Assembly (NCBI GenBank): GCA_019739225.1
Contig: JAHHDT010000005.1
Location: 1,240,001 to 1,304,000, forward strand
Source: Aquamicrobium sp.
Lineage (GTDB): Bacteria; Pseudomonadota; Alphaproteobacteria; Rhizobiales; Rhizobiaceae
DNA length: 64,000 bases
Direction of reading: 5' to 3'
The first letter of the stretch is position 1; every line of letters starts with the position of its first letter. A program made the translations under genes and the position numbers. The notes under the pieces are model-generated. The model was not told the origin of the DNA. It ran no database searches and worked only from the letters and a program-made list of their open reading frames with translations. Below are positions 1-9,262 of this stretch, one piece after another.

Positions 1-80
1 CTGCTGTCCACCTGCTGCTGGATGCGGTGCTGCTGCTCGACGGCGTCGGCAGCGGTTTCATCGTGCTTCTGGTCAGCCAT
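1..80 (-). CDS. Small protein of unknown function, N-terminal part only
   Basis: The reading frame begins with ATG at 80 on the minus strand and runs off the left edge, so only about 26 residues are visible. A GAGGAG Shine-Dalgarno sequence lies just before the ATG, which supports a real start. The visible peptide is hydrophilic and rich in Gln, Asp, Glu and Ala, with no signal peptide or membrane segment. I do not recognise it. It is divergent from ku, with 140 bases between the two starts, and no clear motif was seen in that gap. Confidence 0.45.
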   Translation of the reverse strand, partial: MADQKHDETAADAVEQQHRIQQQVDS

Positions 81-220
81 CGTCTGCTCCTCGATTTGAG
101 CGCAGAACGGCGGGCTGATCGGTATGGTTCCGGAGTGCATCGAATTCGTATGCCGCCTGCGATCGCCACTGCGGAACCTTAGACAGCGCCCCGTGTTGTG
201 GATCAGACGGAGAAGCACCG

Positions 221-1060
221 ATGGCGACGAGAGCCCTCTGGAAAGGCCATCTCAGTATCGGAGAATTGAGCTGCGCGGTTGCCCTCTATGCAGCCGCAAC
301 GACTTCTGACCGCGTCTCTTTCCATATCGTCAATCGAAAGACCGGCAATCGTGTCCGGCGCGAATACGTTGACGAGGAAACCGGCAAGCCGGTCGATCGC
401 GACGATCAGGTCAAAGGCTACGAGACGTCCAAGGGCAGCTACGTGCTGCTCGAACCGGATGAGATCGCGGCGGCGGTGCCGGAGAGCGACAAGACGCTGG
501 CAGTCGAGAGTTTCGTCCCGTGCGACGAAGTCGACACGGTCTATTTCGACAAGCCCTATTTCGTGGCGCCGGCAGACGAAGCGGCCGAAGAGGCATTCGC
601 CGTGATGCGCGAGGGCATGCGCAAGAAGAAGGTGGTTGCGTTGGCCCGCGCCGTACTGTTCCGGCGGGTGCGCACCCTGCTGATCCGGCCGCGCGGCTGT
701 GGCTTCCTCGCCAACACGCTGAACTTCGACTACGAGGTGCGCGCCGCCGACGATGCGTTCGACGCCGTGCCCGAAATGAAGATCAAGGGCGAGATGCTCG
801 ACCTCGCCAAGCACATCATCGACACCAAATCCGGCACGTTCGACCCGTCCGCCTTCGACGACCGCTATGACGCCGCGCTCGCCGAACTGGTCAAGGCCAA
901 GGCGGAGGGCCGCGAAATCGAAAAGCCGAAGCGCAAGCGCGAGGGCAAGGTCATCGACCTGATGGAAGCGCTGCGCGAGAGTGCCGCCGCAGGCAAGGGA
1001 AAGCGGAGCGCGAAGAAGAAGGCTTCGACGACGTCTACTCCCAAACGCAAGACCGGTTGA
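221..1060 (+). CDS. ku: Ku-family DNA end-binding protein (first paralogue)
   Basis: Bacterial Ku forms a homodimeric ring on double-strand break ends and recruits LigD for non-homologous end joining. The 279-residue protein starts with the typical Ku strand ([14 protein letters not shown]), followed by the family signature [12 protein letters not shown] and [10 protein letters not shown] near residues 35-60. The C-terminal tail (about 225-279) is rich in Lys and Arg, as in Ku tails that contact DNA or ligase. The ATG at 221 follows a GGAG sequence with normal spacing. The stop lies 3 bases before ligD, so the two are almost certainly one transcript. Length is normal for bacterial Ku. Confidence 0.95.
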   Translation: MATRALWKGHLSIGELSCAVALYAAATTSDRVSFHIVNRKTGNRVRREYVDEETGKPVDRDDQVKGYETSKGSYVLLEPDEIAAAVPESDKTLAVESFVPCDEVDTVYFDKPYFVAPADEAAEEAFAVMREGMRKKKVVALARAVLFRRVRTLLIRPRGCGFLANTLNFDYEVRAADDAFDAVPEMKIKGEMLDLAKHIIDTKSGTFDPSAFDDRYDAALAELVKAKAEGREIEKPKRKREGKVIDLMEALRESAAAGKGKRSAKKKASTTSTPKRKTG

Positions 1061-1063
1061 GCA

Positions 1064-3544
1064 ATGGCGCTCGACACATATCGCCGCAAGCGCGACTTCG
1101 GAAAGACGCCTGAACCGAAGGGCGCGGATGGCAAGGCCGCGGCCGGAAACAGTTTCGTCGTGCAGAAGCATGACGCGCGGCGTCTGCACTATGATTTTCG
1201 ACTGGAGATGGACGGCGTCCTCAAGAGCTGGGCGGTCACCCGTGGCCCGAGCCTTGTGCCGTCGGAGAAACGGCTTGCCGTCCATGTCGAGGACCATCCG
1301 CTCGACTATGGCGACTTCGAGGGAACGATCCCGAAAGGCGAATATGGCGGCGGCACGGTCATTGTCTGGGATCGCGGGACGTGGATTCCGGAAGGTGACG
1401 CGGAGAAGGGGCTCAAGAAGGGCCATCTCGAATTCACGCTCGAGGGCGAGAAGCTTTCCGGCCGCTGGCATCTTGTGCGGATGGCGAAGCGGCCGCGCGA
1501 GAAGCGCGACAACTGGCTGCTGATAAAGGGCGACGACGACCAGGCCCGCTCGGAAGACGATCCCGACATTCTGGAGGAACGGCCGGAATCCGTCAAAACC
1601 GGCAGGGAGGTCGCGGATGTGGCCGGCGAGGAGCCCGGCTGGTCGTCCCGGACCGGCAAGATCGACAAGGCGCCGCAGAAGGCTGCACCCGCGGTTCGTG
1701 GGACGAAGAAGGCGCGCATGCCGGAATTCGTCGCGCCTCAGCTCGCCACGCTGAAGCCGCACGCACCTGCCGGCAAGGGCTGGATCCACGAGATCAAGTT
1801 CGACGGATACCGTCTCCAGGCCCGCATCGAAAAGGGCAAGGTGACATTGCTGACCCGAAGCGGCCTCGACTGGACCGCGAAATTCGGCAAAGACGTGCCG
1901 AAGGCGCTTGGCGCGTTGCGGGTCGAGCAGGCTATCCTCGATGGCGAACTGGTCGTCGAAGCTTCAGGCGGCGCTTCGGACTTTTCCGCGCTGCAGGCGG
2001 ATCTGAGCGCCGGTCGCGCGGACCGTTTTGTCTACTATGCCTTTGATCTTCTCTATCTGGACGGTCGCGAGCTGCGCGGTGCCGCGCTCGTGGATCGCAA
2101 GGCGGCGCTGGCCAAGCTTATTGAGGGCGCGCCGGATACGCTACGCTACTCCGACCACTTCGAAGAAGACGGCGAGATGGTGCTGCGCCACGCCTGCCGC
2201 CTCAGTCTGGAGGGCGTCGTTTCCAAGCGTGCCTCCGGCAAATACGCCTCCGGCCGCGGGCGCGAGTGGGTCAAGTCGAAATGCAGCGATCGGCAGGAGA
2301 TGGTCGTTGGTGGCTTCATGCCGTCGACAACGTCGAAACAGGCCATCGGTTCGCTCGTGCTCGGCGTCTACGAAGACGGCAAGTTGCGTCACGTGGGGCG
2401 TGTCGGCACCGGGTTCAGCCGCGATGTCGCGCACGATCTCTACACCCGTCTCAGCGCCCTTGAACGCAAGACGTCTCCGTTTGCCGACAAGCTCGACGCG
2501 GTGGCCCGGCGCGGCGTCCGTTTCGTCAAACCGCAATTGGTCGCCGAGGTCGAATTTCGCGACTGGACTGCGGATGGCAGGCTGCGCCATGCTGCGTTTC
2601 GTGGCCTGCGGGAGGACAAGCCTGCCGGCGAAGTGGTGCGCGAGGATGAAGGCGTGGCAACCAGAAAGGCGTCTACCTCAAAGGTGAAGCTTACGCACCC
2701 CGACCGCGTTTACTGGAAGGATGCCGGCATCACGAAAGAGGGGCTTGCGAGCTATTATGCGCAGGTCTGGCGGTTGATGGCCCCGCATGTCGTTTCGCGC
2801 CCGCTGGCGCTTGTGCGCTGCCCGCAAGGCACAGCCCAGCAGTGCTTTTTCCAGAAACACGGTTGGAAGGGGATGAGCGGCGAAATTCTCACACGTCGCG
2901 ATCCGCAGGGAGACGGCGAGGATGACACCTTGATAGCCGTGGATTCTCTGGACGGGCTGATCGGCCTCGTGCAGGGCGCAACGCTGGAAATCCACACCTG
3001 GCAGGCAAGCCTCGACGAACTCGAAAAGCCGGACCAGCTCGTGATCGATCTCGATCCGGGCGATGGCGTCGCCTGGAGCACGGTGATCGACGCGGCGCTT
3101 GAGGTGCGGGAGCGGCTGGAAGCCGCCAAGCTCACAGGTTTCGTCAAGACCACTGGCGGCAAGGGCCTCCATGTCGTCGCGCCCCTGAAACCCGAGATGG
3201 GCTGGGACGGGGTCAAGGACTTCGCACGGCAACTTGCCGATTCCATGGAAGGGGATGCTCCGGACAGCTTCATCGCCAAGGCGACCAAGGCGGAGCGCAA
3301 GGGCAAGATATTTGTCGACTATCTGCGCAACGGCCGTGGCGCGACCGCCATTGCGCCGTACTCGACGCGTGCTCGGCAAGGTGCAACGGTGGCGATGCCT
3401 TTGGGCTGGGACGATCTCGGACCTGAAATAGGCCCCGGCTACTTCACCGTCGACAATGCGATGGCGCGGCTCGACAATCTCGATGCCGATCCATGGGCCG
3501 ATTTCAGAAAGGCCGCTGCTCCGCTCGCCACGAAAAAATCGTAG
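1064..3544 (+). CDS. ligD: Multifunctional ATP-dependent DNA ligase LigD
   Basis: LigD processes and seals broken DNA ends held by Ku. The 826-residue protein has three modules in the order phosphoesterase-ligase-polymerase, the arrangement known from Pseudomonas LigD. The 3'-phosphoesterase module (about 30-165) keeps the metal and catalytic positions His36, His42, Asp44 and His78. The ligase module (about 225-525) has the adenylation motif KFDG with Lys245 as nucleotidyl lysine. The primase-polymerase module (about 541-815) has the DxD metal motif at 662-664 and a TGGKGLHV motif. It directly follows ku and converges on the second ku, ending only 3 bases from it. The protein looks intact. 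Confidence 0.96.
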   Translation: MALDTYRRKRDFGKTPEPKGADGKAAAGNSFVVQKHDARRLHYDFRLEMDGVLKSWAVTRGPSLVPSEKRLAVHVEDHPLDYGDFEGTIPKGEYGGGTVIVWDRGTWIPEGDAEKGLKKGHLEFTLEGEKLSGRWHLVRMAKRPREKRDNWLLIKGDDDQARSEDDPDILEERPESVKTGREVADVAGEEPGWSSRTGKIDKAPQKAAPAVRGTKKARMPEFVAPQLATLKPHAPAGKGWIHEIKFDGYRLQARIEKGKVTLLTRSGLDWTAKFGKDVPKALGALRVEQAILDGELVVEASGGASDFSALQADLSAGRADRFVYYAFDLLYLDGRELRGAALVDRKAALAKLIEGAPDTLRYSDHFEEDGEMVLRHACRLSLEGVVSKRASGKYASGRGREWVKSKCSDRQEMVVGGFMPSTTSKQAIGSLVLGVYEDGKLRHVGRVGTGFSRDVAHDLYTRLSALERKTSPFADKLDAVARRGVRFVKPQLVAEVEFRDWTADGRLRHAAFRGLREDKPAGEVVREDEGVATRKASTSKVKLTHPDRVYWKDAGITKEGLASYYAQVWRLMAPHVVSRPLALVRCPQGTAQQCFFQKHGWKGMSGEILTRRDPQGDGEDDTLIAVDSLDGLIGLVQGATLEIHTWQASLDELEKPDQLVIDLDPGDGVAWSTVIDAALEVRERLEAAKLTGFVKTTGGKGLHVVAPLKPEMGWDGVKDFARQLADSMEGDAPDSFIAKATKAERKGKIFVDYLRNGRGATAIAPYSTRARQGATVAMPLGWDDLGPEIGPGYFTVDNAMARLDNLDADPWADFRKAAAPLATKKS

Positions 3545-3547
3545 CCG

Positions 3548-4369
3548 TCAGCGCGATTTGCCGCCCTTCTTCTCGGCCTCGACGCTCCTGCGCAGCGCGT
3601 CCATGATCGAAACCACGTTGTCGGGCGCCTCGGCTGGCGCTTCCTTCTTTCCACCCTTTCGCGGTGCCGGCGGCCTCTGCTTTTTCTTCTTCGACGAGAT
3701 GATGCGTTTCAGGCGCTTCTGCACCGGGTCCTGCACCATGGAAGGGTCCCATTCGGCGGTGCGTTCGTCGATCAACTTGCCGATCATGCGCAGCGCTTTT
3801 GTATCCGGTTTGCCTTCATCAATGCCGGAGAAATAGTCCTCCGCCTCGCGCACTTCGTCACCGTATCGCAACGTCCAGACGAGGATGCCCTTGCCGCGTG
3901 GCTCCAGCATCAATGCACGCTCGCGCCTGTAAAGCACCACGCGCGAAATTCCCACCATGCCCGTGGCGGCCATCGCATCGCGGATCACCGAGAAGGCTTC
4001 TTCGGCGATCTTGTCGTCGGGGGTGAGATAGTGGGCCTTGTCGAGCCATATCCAGGGAATTTCGTCACGGGCAACGAAGGTGTCGATGTCTATCGTTCGT
4101 GCGCTTTCGAGCGCGACCGCCTCCAGTTCGTCATCCTCGAGCAGGATGAACCTATCCTCGGAAACAGGGTAGCCCTTGACCTCGTCGCTCTCGCGAACCG
4201 GCTTGCCGGTTTCCTCGTCGACATAGCGGCTTTCGACGCGATTACCGGTGGCTCGGTTGATTGTGTGAAAACGCACTTTTTCTCTGGGCGAGGTTGCGGG
4301 AACCATCGCCACCCGGCATGTCACAAGCGAAAGTCGCAGATAACCTTTCCAGAAACTGCGGGGTGCCAT
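3548..4369 (-). CDS. ku: Ku-family DNA end-binding protein (second paralogue)
   Basis: A second Ku of 273 residues, clearly homologous to the one at 221-1060 (MAPRSFWKGYLRLS start; FHTINRATGNRV and [10 protein letters not shown] signatures) but well diverged. The C-terminal tail is again Lys/Arg rich. I chose the ATG at 4369, 8 bases after a GGAG sequence and matching the start of the other Ku; an in-frame GTG at 4381 would add four residues. It lies tail to tail with ligD. Multiple Ku paralogues are common in rhizobia and may form alternative homo- or heterodimers; which partner it uses cannot be read from sequence. Confidence 0.94.
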   Translation of the reverse strand: MAPRSFWKGYLRLSLVTCRVAMVPATSPREKVRFHTINRATGNRVESRYVDEETGKPVRESDEVKGYPVSEDRFILLEDDELEAVALESARTIDIDTFVARDEIPWIWLDKAHYLTPDDKIAEEAFSVIRDAMAATGMVGISRVVLYRRERALMLEPRGKGILVWTLRYGDEVREAEDYFSGIDEGKPDTKALRMIGKLIDERTAEWDPSMVQDPVQKRLKRIISSKKKKQRPPAPRKGGKKEAPAEAPDNVVSIMDALRRSVEAEKKGGKSR

Positions 4370-4474
4370 CGCTGTCTCCACGTCCTAGAACAGCAAACGT
4401 GGGAGGCGGGCCTTCGTTCCGGCGCAGGGCGCGCCAGTGATTGCGCCGCCAACGCTTGTGCAGACCGTGCTGAA

Positions 4475-5533
4475 CTAGCTGGCGAAGGTGAGCTGCATCT
4501 TGATGGCGCGGCTGCGGTCACCCGCCATCTCGAATGCAGCAGGCGCCTCCGCGAGATCGACCGCCCCGGTAATGATCGGCCTGACGTCGATGCGGCGCTG
4601 GTCGATCAGCCTGACAGCCTGCGCGTATTCGCCAACGAAGCGGTGTGTGCCGACGAACGCGATCTCCTTGCCGACGATCAGGTTCAGCGGAACCGCGACA
4701 TCTCCGGCCACGCCCACTTCGACCAAAGTGCCCTGCGGCCGGATAGCCGCGATAGCGGTGCGTACCGCTGGCGCCGCAGCCGAGCATTCGAAGGCGAGGT
4801 CGAACGTGCCCTTGCCCTCGGTGTAGGTGTCGAGCCGTTCCGGGTTCGCGCCGACATTGATGATTTCGTCGGCGCCCATCCGTCGCGCCACGTCCAGCGC
4901 GGCGTCCTGCAGGTCGGTCGCGACGATGTGGCTCGCGCCTGCATGGCGCAGGGCAGCGATTACTAGCGCACCGATCGGACCAGCACCGCTGACGAGCGCC
5001 GTCTTGCCGGCGAGATTCCCGGCCGACGTGCCGGCGCGGTTGAGTGCATGCAGGCAGACCGCCAGCGGCTCCGCGCAGGCGGCCTCGGCAAGCGAAACGT
5101 CGTTGTTTTCGAGCTTCACGCACTGGTAGGCATCAACGACCATGAGGTCGCGAAAGCCGCCTTGTTCGTGTGGGAACCGCAAGGCCGAGCCGAAGAAGCG
5201 CATCGTCATGCAGTGCTGCTGGAGGCCTGCGAGACAATAGCGGCACTGGTTGCACGGGCGGCTGGGGTTGACCGCGACCCGGTCGCCCGGCGCAAGCCCC
5301 TCCACCTGTGGACCGACCGCGCGAACGGTGCCCGCAACCTCGTGGCCGAGGATGATCGGCTCGCGAACGCGGATCGGGCCGAAACCGCCATCCTGATAGT
5401 AGTGAAGGTCCGACCCGCAGATGCCGCCGGCGCCCATGGCAAGCAGTACTTCGCCTGTGCCCGGCTCCGCGACATCGATCTCCTCGATGCGGATATCGCC
5501 CTTTCCGTGCAGGCGGCAGATGCGGGTTTTCAT
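4475..5533 (-). CDS. Zinc-dependent polyol/aldonate dehydrogenase (L-idonate or L-gulonate 5-dehydrogenase type)
   Basis: A 352-residue medium-chain dehydrogenase. The catalytic zinc site is visible as Cys39 (GGICGSDLHYY), His64-Glu65 (GHE) and a later Glu in CAEPLAV. The structural zinc site is Cys94, Cys97, Cys100 and Cys108. A GAGPIG nucleotide-binding loop lies near residue 183. It resembles IdnD, the L-idonate 5-dehydrogenase. However, it is last in a TRAP operon divergent from uxuA-uxuB. L-gulonate oxidation at C5 gives fructuronate, the UxuB substrate, while idonate oxidation would give 5-ketogluconate, for which no reductase is present. I therefore favour L-gulonate as substrate, as inference. 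It lies 18 bases behind the TRAP large permease gene. Confidence 0.85.
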   Translation of the reverse strand: MKTRICRLHGKGDIRIEEIDVAEPGTGEVLLAMGAGGICGSDLHYYQDGGFGPIRVREPIILGHEVAGTVRAVGPQVEGLAPGDRVAVNPSRPCNQCRYCLAGLQQHCMTMRFFGSALRFPHEQGGFRDLMVVDAYQCVKLENNDVSLAEAACAEPLAVCLHALNRAGTSAGNLAGKTALVSGAGPIGALVIAALRHAGASHIVATDLQDAALDVARRMGADEIINVGANPERLDTYTEGKGTFDLAFECSAAAPAVRTAIAAIRPQGTLVEVGVAGDVAVPLNLIVGKEIAFVGTHRFVGEYAQAVRLIDQRRIDVRPIITGAVDLAEAPAAFEMAGDRSRAIKMQLTFAS

Positions 5534-5551
5534 CGCGCGGCTCCGTACCGA

Positions 5552-6832
5552 TTACCTGGCCATCAGCGTGGTCGGCAGCCAGGTCGCAAGCGCGGGAATG
5601 TAGGACACAAGCAGCAGCACGATGATGTTTGAAAGCAGGAAAGGCATGATCGCCTTCACCACCGGCAGCAACGGCAGCCGGGCGATGTTGGCGCAGACGA
5701 ACAGGCAAACGCCGACTGGTGGCGTGGTCAGCCCCAGCATCAGGTTGAGCACGGCGAAGGTGGCGAAATGCAGCGGATCGATACCCACGGCCTGAGCCAG
5801 CGTTAGCAGCGGCACAAACAGGATGATGAGCGCGGCGATCGTCTCCATGAACATGCCGACGAAAAGGAGCAGCAGGTTGATCAGCAGGATCACCAGAAAC
5901 TTGTTGTCGGTGATGGAGAGAACCGCACTCACGATCATCTGCGGGATGCGTTCGGCCGAAAGGATCGATCCGAAGACGTTGGCGAAGCCGACCAGCGCGA
6001 GAATACCCGCTGACGAGACGGCGCTGTCGATGACGATCTTCGGCACCCTGGCGATCGGCAGTTCGCGGTAGACGAATGCGCCGACGACGAAGGCATAGAT
6101 GGCAGCGACTATGGCGGTTTCGGTCGGCGTGGCGACGCCGGACATGAGGCCGCCGACGATGAGCGCCGTCATGGCGATCGCCCAGAATGCGCTGAAGAAC
6201 GACGCGACGAGTTCGCGTACGCCCTTCCATTCCTGGCGGGGAAAATTGCGCCGCACGGAGATGATGTAGCAGGCGACCATCATGCCGATGCCCATGAGGA
6301 TGCCCGGTACGGCACCGGCGAGAAACATCTGGCCGACCGAGATTCCCGACAGCGCGCCGACGATGATCATCGGCACGCTGGGCGGTATCATCGGCCCGAC
6401 CGTGGAAGACGCCGCGGTGATGGCCGCCGAGAAGTCGGCCGGATAGCCGGACTTCTTCATGCCCGGTATCAGCACGCTGCCGAGCGAGGCGGCGTCGGCT
6501 ACAGCCGTGCCCGAGATGCCGCCGAAGAGCATCGAGCCGGCGACATTGGTCATCCCGAGCCCGCCGCGCATCCAGCCGACAAGCGCGTTGGCGAAACGGA
6601 TGATGCGCTCGGTGATGCCGCCGCCATTCATCAGGTTGCCTGCGAGGATGAAGCCGGGGATGCACAAAAGCACGAAGACATCGATGCCCGCGAACATGCG
6701 TTGCGGGATGATCACCAGGGGCATTCCCGAGGCGACGATATAGGCAAGCGACGCCAGTCCGAGGCAGATCGCCACCGGGACGCCAAGCGCGAGCGTGATG
6801 AGAAATGTGCCGAAGAGCCAGAAAAGTTCCAC
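5552..6832 (-). CDS. TRAP transporter large permease (DctM type)
   Basis: The 426-residue, very hydrophobic protein is the ion-driven translocation subunit of a tripartite TRAP importer in the inner membrane. It has the DctM hallmark GxPVAxxLGLASL near the N-terminus, a PGFILAGNLMNGGGITERI segment and about twelve predicted membrane spans. It starts with GTG at 6832, immediately after the small-subunit stop and preceded by GAGGA, so translation of the two permease genes is coupled. Substrate specificity comes from the periplasmic subunit, and context points to a sugar acid. Confidence 0.93.
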   Translation of the reverse strand: MELFWLFGTFLITLALGVPVAICLGLASLAYIVASGMPLVIIPQRMFAGIDVFVLLCIPGFILAGNLMNGGGITERIIRFANALVGWMRGGLGMTNVAGSMLFGGISGTAVADAASLGSVLIPGMKKSGYPADFSAAITAASSTVGPMIPPSVPMIIVGALSGISVGQMFLAGAVPGILMGIGMMVACYIISVRRNFPRQEWKGVRELVASFFSAFWAIAMTALIVGGLMSGVATPTETAIVAAIYAFVVGAFVYRELPIARVPKIVIDSAVSSAGILALVGFANVFGSILSAERIPQMIVSAVLSITDNKFLVILLINLLLLFVGMFMETIAALIILFVPLLTLAQAVGIDPLHFATFAVLNLMLGLTTPPVGVCLFVCANIARLPLLPVVKAIMPFLLSNIIVLLLVSYIPALATWLPTTLMAR

Positions 6833-7339
6833 CTATTCCTCCTCGGCAAACTGCGCGCGGCCATCGTCGGTGCCCGTCAGCATTCCGATGGCGCGGAGAA
6901 GCGAAAACACCAGCAGGGTGATCGCGAGAACCAGAACGCTGGCGTGAATCATGTCCATCGACCAGCGCAGACTGGGTGAGGTCTGCATGGCGCCGATGCT
7001 TGTGAAGCGCCAGGCCGGCGCGATCATCAGAGCCGCGAGCCCGGCGGTAAGGATGGTCGACACGAGCCGCATCCACCATGCGAGGCGTTCGGACATGGCA
7101 TCCTGGATAATGTCGACATTGACGAGGTCGCCACTGCGAAGCGAAAGGCCTGCTCCGATGGCCGCCATATAAAGCAACATGAAGCGCGCCAGCTCCTCGG
7201 TCCAGATCGGCGAACTGGCCGTGAAGGTGCGGGCATAGACCTGGATCGCGACCGCGGCGATCAGCACGGCGAAGACGGCGCCGATCGCAATGCGGCAGAG
7301 CATGTCCAGAGCATCGGCTATACGGGTGACGGCCGTCAT
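6833..7339 (-). CDS. TRAP transporter small permease (DctQ type)
   Basis: A 168-residue membrane protein with four predicted helices, the usual DctQ plan. The segment WTEELARFMLLYMAAIG is the typical family signature. It pairs with the large permease directly downstream and lies 63 bases behind the binding-protein gene, with a strong hairpin in the gap. The ATG at 7339 follows a GAGGTGAG ribosome site. Confidence 0.92.
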   Translation of the reverse strand: MTAVTRIADALDMLCRIAIGAVFAVLIAAVAIQVYARTFTASSPIWTEELARFMLLYMAAIGAGLSLRSGDLVNVDIIQDAMSERLAWWMRLVSTILTAGLAALMIAPAWRFTSIGAMQTSPSLRWSMDMIHASVLVLAITLLVFSLLRAIGMLTGTDDGRAQFAEEE

Positions 7340-7364
7340 GATGCGCTCACCTCATTTGCAAATG

Positions 7365-7390
7365 GGGCGCGGCCGTTGGCGGCCGCGCCC
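7365..7390 (-). terminator. Intercistronic hairpin after the TRAP binding-protein gene
   Basis: A perfect 11-bp inverted repeat (GGGCGCGGCCG / CGGCCGCGCCC) with a 4-base loop sits between the binding-protein stop and the small-permease start. There is no T-run, so it is more likely an mRNA-stabilising or partial-termination element than a full terminator. Such a structure would keep binding-protein levels above permease levels. Confidence 0.6.
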
Positions 7391-7402
7391 GCGTTTCAAC
7401 GA

Positions 7403-8383
7403 TTACTGCTGGCTGAACAGGTCTTCAACGATCGGCCGGATGCTTTCGTCGACGCTGTTGATCACGGCGTCGCGCGCGGCGGTTGCGAAAGCCGCTGTAT
7501 CGACCTCGACGAAGGTCATGCCCTTGCTCTCCAGATCGTCGCGGATCGCCTTTTCGTCGCTGAGGAACTGCTCACGCTCGAATTCCTGCGCGCGCCGTCC
7601 CGCTTCCAGCACGTGCTCGCGATCTTCCTCCGACAACTGGCCCCAGATCTGCTCGGAGATCGTGAGGTAGATCCACGAGCGGACGTGCTCGGTGAGGTTC
7701 ACATGGCTTTGCACTTCGTTGAACGAAGCGGACTGGATGAGCGCCAGCGGGTTTTCCTGGCCTTCGATCGTGCCGTTCTGCAGCGAGGTGAACACCTCCG
7801 AGAAGGCCATCGGGGTTGGAGATGCGCCGAGCGCCGACCAGGTGTCGACGAAGAGCGGCACATTCGGAACGCGCATGCGGAAGCCGTTCAGCTCCGACGG
7901 CGATGCGATCGGGCGGTTGGAGGTGAGGTTGCGCGGCCCGCGCGCGAAATAGGTGATCGGCCGCACCTGCGCGCGCTCGATGATCTGGGCTTCGATCTGG
8001 TCGCCGATCTCGCCGCTCGCAACCCCGTCCATCTGCTCGAGAGAAGTGTAGGCATAGGGGACGGCAAGAAGCGCGGCCATCGGCGCCCAGTTCTGCAGGC
8101 TTTCGCCGGTGATCGTCATTTCGACGGTGCCGAGCTGCATGCCGTTGATGAGATCCATTTCGCGGCCGAGCGAGTCGTTAGGAAACACCTCGACGGCGAT
8201 GCGGCCATCGGTGAGCGCGGAAAGCTCTTCGCCGAACTTCACCGATGCCTTGTGCCAGGAGTTCTGCTCGTTGGCGAGGTGGCCGAGCTTGAGCGTGAGC
8301 TCCTGGGCGAGGGCGCCGGTGGCGGTCAGTGCGGCGAGCGCCAGGCCCGCGGCCAACGACTTGATGATGGAACGAGACGTCAT
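7403..8383 (-). CDS. TRAP transporter substrate-binding protein (DctP type)
   Basis: A periplasmic solute receptor of 326 residues that delivers ligand to the TRAP permease. I chose the ATG at 8383, which is preceded by GGGAGG and begins directly with a signal peptide (MTSRSIIKSLAAGLALAALT, cleavage after GALAQ). A longer frame from 8428 would bury the signal. DctP features include RVPNVPLFVDTWSALGASPTPM (the ligand-binding Arg region) and a WSGQENP-like segment (EGQENPLALIQ). The divergent uxuAB genes suggest a hexonate or hexuronate ligand. Confidence 0.92.
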   Translation of the reverse strand: MTSRSIIKSLAAGLALAALTATGALAQELTLKLGHLANEQNSWHKASVKFGEELSALTDGRIAVEVFPNDSLGREMDLINGMQLGTVEMTITGESLQNWAPMAALLAVPYAYTSLEQMDGVASGEIGDQIEAQIIERAQVRPITYFARGPRNLTSNRPIASPSELNGFRMRVPNVPLFVDTWSALGASPTPMAFSEVFTSLQNGTIEGQENPLALIQSASFNEVQSHVNLTEHVRSWIYLTISEQIWGQLSEEDREHVLEAGRRAQEFEREQFLSDEKAIRDDLESKGMTFVEVDTAAFATAARDAVINSVDESIRPIVEDLFSQQ

Positions 8384-8424
8384 GAGGTATCCTCCCTGTG
8401 GATTGATTTTCTCGGTTTTCAGTT

Positions 8425-9117
8425 TCATCGCGCTGCGCCGAAAAGGTCCGGCCTTGCCTTGGCGACCTCGGGCAGGGATTTCAGGATTTCACGCAGATGA
8501 GCGCGCATCGCGGCTTCCGCGCGCGGAGCGTCATTTTCGACGATGCCGGCGACGATCTCCTCGTGCTGGCTGATCAACAGCCGCACATGCAGCTTCTCGA
8601 CGCTGAGGTAGCGAACACGGTCCATCTGCGCCTTGACCTCCTCGATGACCCTCCAGGCGTATGACTTGCCGGCCATCTCGGCGAGCGTGCGGTGGAAGAG
8701 CTCGTCCAGCTTGACGAAGCCGTCTGAATCGTCGTCCGCGACGCGCTTCTGGCGGTCGATCTGCGCGAGCAGTTCCGTCCTGATCGCCGTATCGCACCGC
8801 TCGACGACGAGCTTGACCACATCGGCCTCTATGGCCTCGCGTACGAAGCGGGCATCCATGACGGCGTCGGTCGAAATTCGGGTGATCATGGTGCCGCGCT
8901 GCGGCCTGATCTGCACCAGTCCGGCTTCTGCCAGCTTGATGAAGGCCTCGCGCACTGGCTGGCGCGAAACGTCGTAGCCGCGGGCGATTTCGGTTTCCGA
9001 AATCACCTCGCCGGGAAGGAGCTCGGTGCGCACGATGCGGTCGCGGAGCAGTCGGTAGATCTGCGGCGCGATTGCTGCCGAAGAGTTTATCGCGCTCGCG
9101 ATGACGGCGGTGTCCAT
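8425..9117 (-). CDS. GntR-family (FadR subgroup) regulator of the sugar-acid locus
   Basis: A 230-residue regulator with an N-terminal winged helix (about 15-75; GEVISETEIARGYDVSRQPVREAFIKLAEAGLV) and a C-terminal FCD ligand-binding domain with the metal-binding His/Asp pattern. I chose the ATG at 9117, which follows GGGAGGAGC; an upstream frame start at 9156 is less likely. It is the first gene before the TRAP operon and divergent from uxuA, so it probably controls both directions, as UxuR/ExuR-type GntR proteins do. Effector is likely an intermediate such as fructuronate or mannonate (inference). Confidence 0.88.
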   Translation of the reverse strand: MDTAVIASAINSSAAIAPQIYRLLRDRIVRTELLPGEVISETEIARGYDVSRQPVREAFIKLAEAGLVQIRPQRGTMITRISTDAVMDARFVREAIEADVVKLVVERCDTAIRTELLAQIDRQKRVADDDSDGFVKLDELFHRTLAEMAGKSYAWRVIEEVKAQMDRVRYLSVEKLHVRLLISQHEEIVAGIVENDAPRAEAAMRAHLREILKSLPEVAKARPDLFGAAR

Positions 9118-9153
9118 AGTCAGGTTGCTCCTCCCATGGGCAAAACTATCCAC

Positions 9154-9185
9154 CATACTTCCATACTAGTCAACACTTGTGTATG
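9154..9185. promoter_or_regulatory. Candidate GntR operator between the regulator gene and uxuA
   Basis: Three copies of CATAC/GTATG occur here: CATAC at 9154, CATAC at 9162 and GTATG at 9181-9185. The last two are the ends of an imperfect inverted repeat. The element lies in the 145-bp divergent intergenic region, close to the regulator start, the usual place for a FadR-type operator. Assigned by position and symmetry only. Confidence 0.4.
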
Positions 9186-9262
9186 AATCGGGCCCTGACT
9201 ATGGACACATGGCTGGCTTCGCTGCTGTTGCAGAGCGACCGCCTTGGGAGTGAGATGCACAG

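Noticed and set aside
203-1789. 528-codon minus-strand frame opposite ku and the start of ligD
   Set aside because: It is a mirror of two well-supported genes, with no recognisable motif and no ribosome site.
5133-7079. 648-codon minus-strand frame across the TRAP permease genes
   Set aside because: It runs in another frame of the same strand as the permease genes and is rich in Arg and His with no membrane pattern; the true frames are coupled by GTG/stop junctions.
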